Of a DNA stretch of 64,000 nt, positions 48,408-60,082 are shown in pieces. Source of the stretch: Litoditis marina (lineage: Eukaryota > Nematoda > Chromadorea > Rhabditida > Rhabditidae). The stretch lies in contig OZ038435.1 of the NCBI GenBank assembly GCA_964036275.1, forward strand, positions 1,674,001 through 1,738,000. The letters are read 5' to 3'. The position numbers were made by a program, and so were the translations under genes. How positions within the stretch are numbered: the stretch's first letter is position 1; every line of letters starts with the position of its first letter. The notes beneath the pieces are model-generated. The model was given only the letters and a program-made list of their open reading frames with translations. It had not been told where the DNA came from and did no database searches.

Positions 48408-51214
48408 CAGGAATGTTGTCAAGGGTTGGGCACTTATTTTTCTAAATTAGTGTGTGAGTTATTGAACTCCTTTTCTATTTCCCATCCAGTTTCATCTCAA
48501 GAGCTAATCTACTCTCTCTTTACATTCGTTTTTCATACTAATTCCAATTCTTTTTATCAATTATCAAGAAAAATCAATTCAATTCAATTACAATTTTCTG
48601 GTTGTCAAAAACCAATCATCCAATTCCGATTTCCTCTCAACAAAACCAATTTAACTCAATTCAATTCTTTGTGTTGGATATGTGAACCATTATCACGTAT
48701 CATCTCATGGCATTACTTGTCTACGCTCATTAGCATAAGTCTGCTACCCTGTTAACGGTTTACGTTTCCTCGTCTGCTTACGTGTACAAAGCAGCGAGCA
48801 TTGTGAGTATTGTAGGCTCTACCTAGCTAGTAAGCAGTCTGGCTACTAGGCTAGTATTCTATCTCTTCTCTCCCTGTCAGGTATAAAGGCTTTATTGTAT
48901 TGTCTTATTTATATTCATAATAAACCTAGTCTAGTTAGTGTTTTGTTGTGTTATATTCAAAAGGCTAACGTATCGCCTGAAATACCTAATCGTTGTGACT
49001 TCGTGAGTACGAGGGTTACAACACTTTGGAATTGGTTTCACTCAAAAACCAATTCAATTCAATTCTTTGCAATTGGTTTCACTCAGAAACCAATTCAATT
49101 CAATTCTTTGAAATTGGTTTCACTCAAAAACCAATTCAATTAAATTCTTTGAAATTGGTTGCACTCAAAAACCAATTCAATTAAATTCTTTAATTGGTTT
49201 TCAGTTTTTTTTTTCAATTCAAATTCCGATTCAAATAAACTTTTCAACCACTCTAACAATCATGTTTAAATAAAAATAGAGACCATTTGATTTGTAATCG
49301 TGCAGATTAGTTTTTGATCACAGGTATTGCGGACTTTGAAAAAGGGGCGATTGGAGTTTTCTCCGTTATTTGTGAACCATTTTTGATCTGAGAAAAGAGT
49401 AAGTTAAAGTAAGAGAAGTTCTGTTTAGGCTCAGAATTACAAATGAATTCGTTGTGTTTGGGCAAAGTAGTGCGAAATCTTGTTTCGCCAAAATGGCCTC
49501 GTCCGTGTGCTGTGCTGTGTCGTTGGAAATTTGTGTCCAGTTCGATTTGGGCGCCAATGTGCGTGGTAATTGTACCTGGTGCGTATGCTTGTTAGTTGAC
49601 CAGTTTTCTATATTTTCTTGTGCGTTTTCGTTATTTACATCAAGCATTTTATCAGTTTGTAGTAGTTAAGAAAATTTGAGGCTTTTAACTTTTCAGGGAT
49701 CTCTATTGCTGGTTAGATCACAATGTTTGTCGGAAAAACGATCAGATTGTTCTATTGAGTGCGATGGATCTCTAATTGATTTGGGCGGAAAAGTTCATCG
49801 GATTCCTGCAAATCATACAAACTAAAATAAAATTTTTACGCTGAAATCGATAGTTCTTCTCCATTTTTCACGTTTTGTGTGTTTTGCGGCCTGTTTGCTT
49901 TCAAACTCAGGCCCTGTTGGATTGTAGCTCTAATACAGTTATAGTTCCGGTCATTCCTACTGAGACTTGGCAGTGTGCCAATGAATTTTTGAGTCTATTT
50001 TTCACCGCTTTAGAGGTTTTCAAACAACTCCAAATCCCTGTTAGCAGTTGTTCAGTCCCGGAAGGACACGTAAATCATAAAAATTTCGCACAATACTCAT
50101 CTCTGCTGTAAGAAATTGTCATTCGCAAATCTTGGCACGACGCCAATGGGTCTCAGTGGGAATGAAACGGACTATAGGTTGCCTAAATTCCATTAAATAT
50201 CCCAGGCGTAAAGCCTAAATATCCCAGGCGTAACTCTATTCTGAACGTGTTTGTTGTATGGTGATCCCGCCAATTGTAATCGAGCGAGCTGGTTTGGTAG
50301 CTATCAACTGTTTACGGCACAGATGGAAAACCCGTACTGAATACGGCGCACTGCGGGACCCAGCCACACCGCATCATTAGTGTTGAGGTTTTCTTCCCAG
50401 GTCTGCCATAATGGTGGGCAGCTAGTCGCGCTACTGACTAGGGAATACTTGTGTTCGCTTCAAAATGGTGCGTGTTGCTTATGTGGGCTTTAATGGTATA
50501 AATAGACAAAATCGGTGAATTTATTCATTCTCATTTCCAGTTCATAGGCGAGGCGTACCTAACTGTATCATATAAGACGCTGCAATCTAAATAAATCTCA
50601 GAATCTATTTTTTCTTGAAAAATCGGTGACCTCTGTCTAATCGGCCACTGTTGAGACAGTTATTGGCTATTGAGACAGTTATTGGCTACCCCTTGAGTCT
50701 TTCGCTAGTTTACATCTTGTATCCCAGCCGCAAGAGAGTCGAGGACAGGGCAAATTCCAATTTTTGACGCGCGTCCCTTTTGCACGAGACTCAGTGATCC
50801 ACTCCCTGCGAGCTTTTGTTCAATACAGACTATAAACCACGTCCAGTATTGCAAGAGAACCAACTCAAGGGGCACACGTGGTGAAGATGGGGACTATGAT
50901 TCTGCTGTGCCTTAAATCCTCACGACCCAATGACCCGAACCCGTGACCCACGAGGAGAGGAAGGGGGAGTTTTTACGCTGCCTCAGCAGGTGCCCACCGT
51001 GTTTGTGGGGGTACCCGTATGAGGAAATATTTTCAGTTAATAACTTGTGGACGGAGTGGAATTCTTTGTTGAGAAATGAGAAATTCCCATTGGACTTCAT
51101 TATTTGCCATCGAAAAAAGGGGTAAACTTCTTTCAGAAATCTAGAAAACGAGATCGATTACTATAAAAAACGAGTGTGAAAGAGAGACCGATTAGTTTGT
51201 TTCACTAAAGTGTA
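48408..51214. other. Repeat-rich intergenic region, no supported gene
   Basis: It contains a repeat fragment at 48465-48545 that shares TTGAACTC...TTTTCTATTTC and CATTCGTTTTT.ATACTAATTCC with 53712-53815, and a 41-bp tandem repeat at 49027-49200. Open frames near 49454-49669 and a downstream segment 49697-49828 (CAG acceptor, ending TAA followed by AATAAA) could be exons of a small cysteine-containing protein, but the phases do not join at a good donor, so I make no gene call. Confidence 0.4.
49027..49200. repeat. 41-bp tandem repeat, about 4 copies
   Basis: The unit is ATTGGTTTCACTCAAAAACC followed by AATTCAATTCAATTCTTTG and two variable bases; ATTGG recurs at 49031, 49072, 49113 and 49154. 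The sequence is unrelated to the minisatellite at 11862-14730 although the period is the same. Confidence 0.85.
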
Positions 51215-51980
51215 TGAGAAATTCATAAAAAAAGTGGGGGCCCAACGACTGTGAGATTTGTCTTCTGCTGTGCTGTGATGTGCTGTGCTGTGATGTTTCA
51301 CAAGCAGTTCTCTCCCCCCTCCCTCCAAGAAGTTTCTCGCATTTCACTGGATCAATGCCATAAGAGCATTCGATAGTCCACCATGAAGTCTTCTATGAAG
51401 GAAAGGGACCAAGACCTCAGAAGAAGCTGCTGCTACAAAGATCTGTGATATGTATGATGATCACCGCCTCGGAACGAAGCGAAGTGAATGAATAAATATG
51501 TAAATATGTAAAATATGTGCGCCCCTTAGACAGCTACTCTCAAATGGAGCAGCTACTGCTACAAAAACCGGAAAATAGTAATCTGTTCATTACAAACATA
51601 CAAAAGTCGTAAAATATTTTCTCAAACATGTAAACTAGAATCTACAAATCACAGCTGCGAAAGAGAGAACAACTGTTGAATGATATGACAAACGTTATAG
51701 CACCTAGAATTGAAGTATTGACAAAAAATGCCAACCAATGTGCACAAAACCAGGAACTCTATTATTGACTACGTTGAGTTAACATCTGTGATTTGTAGAT
51801 TCTAGTTTACATGTTTGAGAAAATATTTTACGACTTTTGTATGTTTTTAATGAACAGATTACTATTTTCCGGTTTTTGTAGCAGTAGCTGCACCATTTGA
51901 GAGTAGCTGTCTAAGGGGCGCACAGCAGAAGACAAATCTCACAGTCGTTGGGCCCCCACTTTTTTATGAATTTTTCTCTT
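51215..51980. repeat. Large palindromic element (about 765 bp)
   Basis: The outer arms (ATTCATAAAAAAAGTGGGGG ... GCCCCCACTTTTTTATGAAT) and long inner arms (51515-51655 and 51785-51925, including GCGCCCCTTAGACAGCTACT and its complement) are inverted copies. A middle piece with GTGCTGTGATGTGCTGTG and 51300-51500 is not mirrored, so other DNA has been inserted or one arm has lost sequence. Confidence 0.75.
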
Positions 51981-52069
51981 TTTGTATACATGCCGTAGGT
52001 GTGTAGAGAGGTGGTTTGATCTGTATGGTGCAGATAAAATTGTTTCCTTGATAAACCACTTGTCAAGTA

Positions 52070-52540
52070 TTACCATCATTCGAAAAAAATGACGTCAACA
52101 TTGCAGTTCTGAAAACTTACTTCATCCGCCTAATCTCAGAATACGTCATGTTTGAATGAAGTTTTATCGTGAATTGACCATTTTTCAGAAACTTTCAGCA
52201 TTCGAAAACATATTTCACGTCAATTTTTTTTCAATTAGCCTTTTGAATTCCAGAATAAGTCATAATTAGACAAAGTTTCATCGGTAATCTACCATTTTAA
52301 AGATATTTTCAGCATTCGCAAATAGATTTCACGTTAATTCTGCACTTTCAAAAGTTGACGCCATCTGGCCTTCTGAATCCCAGAATACGTCACTCTTAGA
52401 TTGATTTTCACCGTTAATTGACCCTTTCTAAGATATTACCATCATTTGCAAATATATGTGACATCAACTTTGCACTTTTCAAAAATGACGTCATCTGGTC
52501 TCCAGAATCCTGAAGGACGTCAGAAATAGAATACTTCATA
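52070..52540. repeat. Degenerate tandem repeat, about 120-bp unit
   Basis: Four diverged copies. The landmark CA(G/T)CATT(C/T)G(A/C)AAA..AT followed by (A/T)CGTCAA recurs at about 52075, 52196, 52314 and 52440, each followed by CAGAATACGTCA-type sequence. Confidence 0.65.
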
Positions 52541-53416
52541 TTCAAAAAAGTCTAGATGGCATCATATTTCAATTTTCAAGCAAATCGGTAATTGTTTCCC
52601 TAAGTTACAGTACAGTCTGAGTTGTCGACCAGACAGAGAGAGTGAGAGAGCGTGCTGAATGGAGAGACGCAGACTTTTTAAGAAAAATGTCTATAACTTT
52701 GATTAAAACAATTTTTTCGCATTTTTTTTTTGGTCCGTCAGAGTTTGAGTAGATATTACATCCCTTACACAATTTGCAACAAAATCGGTTAAGTAGAAAC
52801 CCTTGAACTGGGAATTTTCCCTTGTTTCGACTATGATGTCATCCGAGCTCCAGAATCCTCGATGACGTCATCAGTAGAAGACTTACATCTAAATCGATGT
52901 CAGTTCATGTCGTGGTCCCATACTTCAAATTAAACTTGAATTGGTTAGGACTGAGCTGAGTTATAACGCAATTTCATTTACCCCGACAGAGAGGCCGAGA
53001 GAGTGCACGAAATGAAGAGACGCAGAGACATTTTCGAGGACCTATAACTTGATGAAAAATAATTTTTTTCGAAAAAAAAGTTTGCGCCCCCAAGGTTTGA
53101 GTGGGATATCTATCGTGTCCCAAATTTTCAGTCGAATCGGCTCACACATAAAAATTTCCCAGGAGTGCGTACACACACACACACGGCGGAAGTTGGCGGT
53201 CTGCATGAAGCGCATAACGTCATAACTCGGCTCAAACTTAATCAATTTCGTTCAAATTTCGAACATAGCTTGTAAATATGCCATGAAATATCAACAAATC
53301 ATAAAAAGTTTTGATTTGCACGTTTGGGCCTTTTTGAGGGTGAACTAAAAAATGAAAGCGCGCATTAGCCGGACCAAAGACAAATCTCGCACAGCGCTTC
53401 GCGCTGCGCGCGATAG

Positions 53417-53732
53417 AAAAGGAGTTCAATAAATTTAAATGCAGATGAAAATCTAATCTCGCATTCTTCGAAGTATTACGGGTGATTTCCAGAACGAAAC
53501 TCAATCGAGAATAGTTCAAAACCAACTAAAGTTTTGATTGGAACAGCATGAATGTCAACAAACCCCCAAATAAGAGACTAATATAAAAGCAACATTAACG
53601 CCGTGCATGAATTTTTAATGAGCAAACGTGCAAAATGTGCACGCTGCACAACACCAAACTGCAAACAAGACTTTTCGAGAATGCTAGATTAGATTTTCAT
53701 ATGCATTTAAATTTATTGAACTCATTTTCTAT
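53417..53732. repeat. Palindromic MITE-like element
   Basis: The arms GAGTTCAATAAATTTAAATG..GATGAAAATCTAATCTCGCATTC and their complement at 53678-53732 are inverted. It is preceded by the GCGCTTCGCGCTGCGCGCG motif that also occurs at 7690. Confidence 0.65.
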
Positions 53733-54558
53733 TTCTCATACACATTCTATTTCTCATATAGTGAAAAAACTAATCGGTCTCTCTTTCACACTCGTTTTTA
53801 TACTAATTCCTATTAGGTTTGATGCTTTGCGAATCTCAGGAATCTTGTGAATCCATGAAATCGCGAGATCAAATGTTTCCTTTGTTTCTTTCTCGAGTTA
53901 TAAGTTATATGGAACTTTTTTTCTATTTTTCATCCAGCTTCATCTCAAAAGCTAATTCTCTATCTCCTTCTTCACATTCGTTTTTATATAAATATACTTT
54001 TCTGTTTTTAGCGAAAACGGGTCTTTTTTGTTTTACTTGGATTATGATCATGAAATCAGTAAATAATCGCAAAAAAATTAGGTTAACTATTTCATTAAGT
54101 GAAGTTAATAAGTAACGGTGAATTCGCATGCATTATCGAGTTGGTTCATACTTCTCTCGTCGGGATCCAGATGCAGCGGCTGTAGTTGAAGGCGCGAAGT
54201 ATGAACCCAGCCTGATAGTTTCGTTCAAGTTCGAAGTTTAATTAGTTTAATTTCAACAGAATATTGTTCATAACAACTGTGGTTGTCTAGAAAAATGCAA
54301 AGAAAGTTGTATTTGTTTTGTGGGTGGTACTGTTTTTTCTAACAAATGACTTTCCCCGCCTGAGATGAGAAAAGAATACCACAAGAACGACAGTAGTGTA
54401 TAGGTCCCAAATTTACCACCGCTTTGCCAGCCAGCTGGCTAACGACTAGTAAATGTGCACTGCCTGTAAGGAACTCATTTTTGTCCAGTTACGTCTACCA
54501 TTATAATTTTCGTGCATAGGCAACCTAATAATTAGAAAAACAGATGAGAACATTCCAC

Positions 54559-54564
54559 TTTATT
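54559..54564 (-). terminator. Poly(A) signal of the vWA/C-type lectin gene
   Basis: AATAAA on the minus strand, starting 4 bases after the TGA stop, implying a very short 3' untranslated region. Confidence 0.7.
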
Positions 54565-54567
54565 AAC

Positions 54568-57500
54568 TCAAACACTAAATACTCCGCAGTAGTTGGTGGA
54601 GGTGCAAGGCTTGGACTCGCAGGCGAAGTAGTAGCCGTAACGACAGTCCGTCTGAATCCACTCTCCGGTGGCGTGCGAGACGTAGACACAGCCGCCGTTG
54701 GCGTCACTGTATGGCTGAACTCCGTTGTACCAGGGGTGGTAGTTGCCGGACAGCTGGAACATATTAATTTAGTTAAGGGTGATGTATTAGTTGTTAAACA
54801 ATAGAAAGAGTTAGTATCTTAATCGGTGTGTTGTCCTGCCGTATATCACATCTGAGTCAAACCAAAAAATACAACGGATATGAACAGGACTGTGTTTCCC
54901 AGTAAAAATAATTCAAAGCATTGGACGAACCTCATAGAAACGTATGGTGTGGAGGTGTGTTTTCGAGAGTAACTATCGTCCCATAATACTTTCGGGAAAA
55001 AACTATGTATGATTTCCCGACATAGTACCCTGTTTCCGTTCGTAGAGTGCCGCATAAGACGATGTGTAGAGTCGAGCTTTTACATGGAAGTTATTTTCTC
55101 AAATGTCGTTAACATTTTCCGTACATTGGATCAGTGGTTATCTGTTTTTTGACCTACCGCTGATCCATCAGCCCATTTCCATGAATGACTGCTGCTGTTG
55201 AAACTGAGACCAATGGTGAAGTCGGTGTTCTGGCCAATTTCTGAAAAAGTTTTCTATGGGTAAGATTAAACCTGTAGTTTGATCATTCGGTCGAGAAATT
55301 TGGAACAAGGTAAAAACCAAGCAGTCTTTTTGCCCTGGAGCGGGATTTCGGTTTGGTGAAACAAATCTAAACAATACTTTTGAATGGGTTAAAGAAGAAT
55401 GGCTGCTGTGGTTCCACATGACCTCTGGCTCATAGTCTGTTTGTTTCGATGATCGGCTGAGTTTTCTATCGATTCGACTTGCGAAACTTGCACATGGTTG
55501 CTTGAATTGGTTTGTTCCAATTTTCTTTGATCCAAAGTGTGGTTTGTTTCTAGAACGAACTATATGGCTGGAAAGAACCGACTCTACTTTGCTTCGGAAA
55601 GAGCTTTGGGAAAATTATTTCTGGATGAACGTACGTTGGGTCAAGAAGGAGTTCTTGGCGGCATTCTGGTCGGAGGCGATGTATCCGTTGTTGTACTTGT
55701 TCTTGCAGTTGTTGTTTCCGATCTGGTAGTTGAGTCTGATGTCGACCGCGTAATAGCAGCCTACAAAACTATTTAGTTTCAGTGTTCATTTCATACTACA
55801 TACAACGTATCTATTACATAACATTTCATTTCTCCTCTTAATTTAGTCCATTCTAGTCTCTCATCTGATTCTCAAAATTGAAAATAATGTGTTGAATCGC
55901 GGATAAACTATTATTGTCTTTTTTACTACACTAAACGCAAATGAAAGGTTGTTTGTACACTGAATCTATGATATGTTATAAGAAACAAAGAGTTATGGTC
56001 CTGGTATCAATAATGTCAGAAAAACTCGAGAACAACTTATTTCTGAAGTATGTCTCAACGCTGTTCCGTACTGACCGTTTTGAGGAGTTCCGCGCGGGCT
56101 CTGGCCGTAGGCGGCAAAGTTGGGAGGACAGAAGCAGTTGGCTGAAAACAATCAATATTTCAATGCAATTAAAATATCTGGCATGTGTGTCATGGCAAAG
56201 TGGTGTAGTTCAATCTGAACGATGTGAGATGTGCCCTACAGTAATTTATCGATTGGTGTGAGTTTCAGGATCAGTATTTTTTGACCTACCGTCACACTGG
56301 GCCTGCATCAGACTGTCCTGAGTGCTGTCGGGTGAGTAGATGAAGTAACCGGGAGAAGCGAGCTCCTGAAGATCAGTGCTGGGCTCACCGTGGTTGGGCA
56401 CGTAGTCTGAAGAACCACAGAAATACTAGTAGTGAGACAGAGAAATAACGTTAAATCATGAGAAGTATCTCGGGGAACGTGGAGAGATCCTGCTAAATAG
56501 CAAACACTCACACAACATCCCCTCCTTCTACCCTATGATCCGATAACCTGTGATACAATTATAATACTAGAGTGTATTCGGAACTAGCTAAACCGCGCAA
56601 CGTGTACAGAGGCTGTGTGGACGTGAATTATTTAGCAAATACAACAATTAATAACATGGCTGCTTTTACAATGGATGCTGTTAATTTTTTTCTTTCTGAG
56701 CGAGGTGTACCATAATTTTACTGGTTGATTCTCTTGTTTATAAATTTAGATGAGACGATCATTCAAGTGAGTTGATAAGCATACCGTAGACAACGAGAAC
56801 ACCACCGTCCTCAATGAAGGAAGTGGCTGCCTTCTGGGGAGCATTGTAGTTACCGCGGCTGGAATAGGTTCATTCATTGAGGTAGTCCACATTCATTCGC
56901 CTTTATCGGTTTTGTTTGTCGATTTCTAATTTTTTTTACAGAACTTCACTTTTTCAGGCTACTACTATATGAATGAATTGATCGGCACAGACTTCCAGGT
57001 GACTATAATAAATTAAACGTTCCCTGTTTTTTTTCGAAGTTGAAGATTCATCGAATTATTGATAAACATGACCGGAAACCAAGTTTAAATGTCAGAAAAC
57101 TGCCAATTTCAACTAGAGGTTCTACGTGTTGGGCGGAATCGGGGTTTGAATGTCACGGCAAGTGATGTCTGATCCTGAAATAATTGAAGCAGCCCCAAAC
57201 AAACTATATTCTTAAGTTGGTGTCCGATCTCTTTTCACAAAAAGAGGATCACAACTTGACATGTACTCACTTGTAGGTGGTTGCCAATAGCACAATGACC
57301 TTCTTGGCGTTGGCGCGATGTCCGGAACCGGCAAACTGGTTGACAGCCATTTGGATGGCGCTGAAAACAGAATAGTAAAAATGAACATTCGCTTAGTGTT
57401 TTCTGTAATCTTGATATTCACGAGGTGATGCGATAGTGCTATGTATAAGCATTTTTTTAATTCGGGCCAACTACACAAGCAACCGGGTTGCATGCAACCA

Positions 57501-60042
57501 AAATGCAACCGGGTTGCATGTGTAAAGACAGTTCGGTTGCTTTCCAAACGCAACCAAAGCAACCAAATTGCTTTAAACAGGCGAATGTCCAAGAATTGAG
57601 TGTTTGGTTGCATTTAAAAAACAACCGAAAACAACCGAATTTTTTTTACACATGCAACCCGGTTTCGTTTTGGTTGCATGCAACCTGGTTGCATGTGTAA
57701 ACCGCCTTTATTCGCTTGGAAGCTGTCATACAAGACTGCTAATCATATAGTTGATAAAATTTGAAACTAGTCTCCCAAGTTTGAATGTGTTTTTACGTTT
57801 GACGTGAATATTTCAGTTACCAGCATTCAGCCGAGAAAAGAAAACATACGCCTCGATGTTGGTTCCCTCGTCTCCGGCGAAATATGTAGGGTTGGTGTTT
57901 ATCATATCATCATAGTTCATAGATCCGAGGGAAGCTACCAAATGAGCATCACTAGCATAGGTGATCACTCCGGCACGCATGTAGTTCTGGAAATTGTTTG
58001 TCCGCGTCAAGACTAGTGACGAATCGTCTCTGTTACGGTGGCTATTCTTCATTCATTTTAGGTAAACATTACAAGACCATCTTCTGAGGTTCGTGTCTTT
58101 TCAATCTAATGCGCATAGATAGAAAAAGTAATAAAATGTTCTTATTTCTATTAGATAGGTTATCGGCTAAAACCACTCATCTGCTCCTGACTGCCCGTGT
58201 TTTTTTTCCGTACTAGTTAAAGAATCCGTCCCGCTCTAATTTTGACTTGTGAGTTAACAATCTGACCTTTTGGCAAATGAAAAACCATTATCAAAATTAT
58301 ATGCGTTTTTATCTCTATCTCGCTACGTTTTCTCAGGAAAGCGGTTTACGTATTGACACCGATGGGGGAGTTGCGTACGGGGTATGCTCAAAATAGCCTT
58401 AAATAGTATAAAAGTATTTTCAAAACGTTCTATCATATACGACAACGACAACACAATTAAAAACTAAAAACTGGAGATAACTCGAAACGTAAATGAACCA
58501 AGTCAAGTTGCGTCACAGTGAAAATGTTCATGTGCTCTTTCTTATTGCTCGATGTTATGCAAATTTTGCCACTTTTTATCAGAAAGTTTTTCATGGTATG
58601 TGGGGAGACATTGAGAGACTTTTTTGAGCTTTTTGAATTTATCGTGAAACTCATATTATAGCGGAACGGTTTCTTTAAATGGAAAATACACTAGAGTTCT
58701 TTCTTTGAGTTGATCGAAATTTCTTGATAATGTTATGTTGTATGGGAGAAAATGATTACCGCTCCGTTGTATCCAGTTCTTTGCAAATTGTACCAGCCGC
58801 TCGACGACTGAACCAGACCCCACATCTGAAATTCGGAATTAATGTTACAAACGTCTTTTTTGTTTATGGTTCTTTAGAGAGAGATAGAAAGAAAGAGATA
58901 AGGAAAAATGAAGGAAGAGGAGAAAATGAACTAAATAACAGGGCAATATATTGCTTTGGAAAACAGTTATAAGACGCAGAGTAATAAAGACTCTCACTCA
59001 CGTCAGCCAAACTTTTCGATCCGGACGCTTGCGATGCGTCAATCAGATAGATGACGTCTGTCCAAATTTGAGAATATTCGCACCTGAAAACTTTTGTAGT
59101 TGAAGAAGGACGATTATGTGATCCAATCGCAACGCTTCAGTCCTTTAAACTGCCATACATTTTCCAATTGCAGTTTAAAGGACCGTTGACACGAAATTGG
59201 TCCACATAATCGTCCTACTTTAACGGCTCTGTTGTAGTTTGGCTTCTTTTTAAATGGATAATTTTTCAATAGACAGTTTATTGCTTAATTTTTCAATTCT
59301 TGATTTCCTAGGTTTCAGTTATTCAATTCTGCCAATACAAGAGGAACACTTATAATGGTTTTTTTTATAACTCAAAAAGACCTACTTGCCACATCCGGGT
59401 CCCGAGTAGTTGGAGCTGGGCGCGGCGGTGGTGGCGGGATACACATAGGGGGTGGTGGTGGGGGCTTGGGTCGAAGGGAGACCGGTCGACATAGGCTGAA
59501 CAGTGGAAGCCCATCCCCACCATTGAGTAGTGCCCCACCAAGATGATGTTCCGGTGGTGTCAGAAAACATCAGAAAACGAGCCGAGCTCGCGCCTGGAAA
59601 CATTTTGAAATGAAATCGATATACGATGTTCAAACTGACAGAAGTAGTTCTATGGTGTAGAATGGTTTTTGTCAGTAACAATAAGAACTGTGACCAAAAA
59701 ACCGCACGTCTGGTTGAGTTACCGTGAAAGGTATACTGTTAACGACAGGAGTGTGTAGTTAACGTCAACGTTCGTGATACTTCAACAATGTCTCATGGTT
59801 TGTCAACAGAAACACTGCTTTTGCGGAAAGGTTATTCACATATTCCTATTAAGTTGGGTATCACATGAGCACAAAGTATCAAATCAACCAACTAAAAAGT
59901 TTCCGAACCAATAATGAATCACTTCAAAACTCATCACAAATGCATTGATTACTTCACATTACAGAATCTAATGTAGAGTAGAATTTCGCCAAAATTGAAA
60001 CGTACCAACAAGGACGGCCAACAGAAGAAGTTGCGCCTTCAT
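54568..60042 (-). CDS. Secreted vWA + C-type lectin domain protein (clec family), 12 exons, 423 aa
   Basis: Exons (minus): 60042-60006, 59593-59386, 59083-59002, 58825-58760, 57986-57850, 57360-57271, 56858-56785, 56406-56290, 56141-56076, 55760-55635, 55240-55158 and 54753-54568. All introns are GT-AG and the joined frame is 1272 nt. Residues 1-17 (MKAQLLLLAVLVGASSA) are a signal peptide and about 18-80 a Ser/Thr/Pro-rich, probably O-glycosylated linker. About 90-265 form a von Willebrand A domain starting DVIYLIDASQAS; the metal site is degraded (DASQA instead of DxSxS). A CFCPPNF linker follows, then the C-type lectin fold (294-408) with C294, C384, C399 and C407; WIQTDC replaces the calcium-binding WND. 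Nematode clec proteins of this layout are secreted and often linked to gut immunity; that role is inferred here. The upstream TATA and GATA sites support intestinal expression. Intron 5 holds a palindrome and intron 2 a hairpin element. Confidence 0.9.
57460..57712. repeat. Palindromic element with GGTTGCATGCAACC motifs, intron 5
   Basis: Left arm GGGTTGCATGCAACC..AAATGCAACCGGGTTGCATG and right arm CATGCAACCCGGTT..GGTTGCATGCAACCTGG mirror each other around AACCAAAGCAACC. The ends are GCCAACTACACA and TGTGTAAACCGCC. It inflates intron 5 of the lectin gene. Confidence 0.7.
59105..59222. repeat. Small inverted-repeat element, intron 2 (family copy at 5137-5235)
   Basis: AGGACGATTATGTG..CAGTCCTTTAAACTGC on the left is mirrored by GCAGTTTAAAGGACC..CACATAATCGTCCT on the right. 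The same family lies in intron 7 of the fukutin-like gene. Confidence 0.7.
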
Positions 60043-60058
60043 TTCGCCAATAGAGACC

Positions 60059-60066
60059 TTATCAGT
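60059..60066 (-). promoter_or_regulatory. GATA site (ELT-2-like) upstream of the lectin gene
   Basis: The minus strand reads ACTGATAAGG, nine of ten matches to the extended ELT-2 intestinal GATA consensus ACTGATAAGA, 17-24 bases before the start codon. Confidence 0.6.
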
Positions 60067-60074
60067 GATGATGC

Positions 60075-60082
60075 CTTTTATA
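60075..60082 (-). promoter_or_regulatory. TATA box of the lectin gene
   Basis: TATAAAAG on the minus strand, 33-40 bases upstream of the ATG. This position would place transcription start within about 10 bases of the start codon. There is no acceptor just before the ATG, so trans-splicing looks unlikely. Confidence 0.6.

Larger units (their letters stand above)
51981..54567. other. Repeat debris between palindromes and the lectin gene
   Basis: No exons recognised. It holds a degenerate 120-bp tandem repeat (52070-52540), paired GACAGAGAG..GAGAGAG..GAGACGCAGA blocks (about 52630 and 52985), a short (AC)n run at about 53171 and a palindrome at 53417-53732. Confidence 0.5.

Noticed and set aside
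49493..49828. Possible two-exon cysteine-containing small protein (MASSVCCAVSLEICVQF ... IPANHTN, AATAAA downstream)
   Set aside because: The second exon is open only in phase 0, and the first has no good phase-0 donor; composition alone is not enough.
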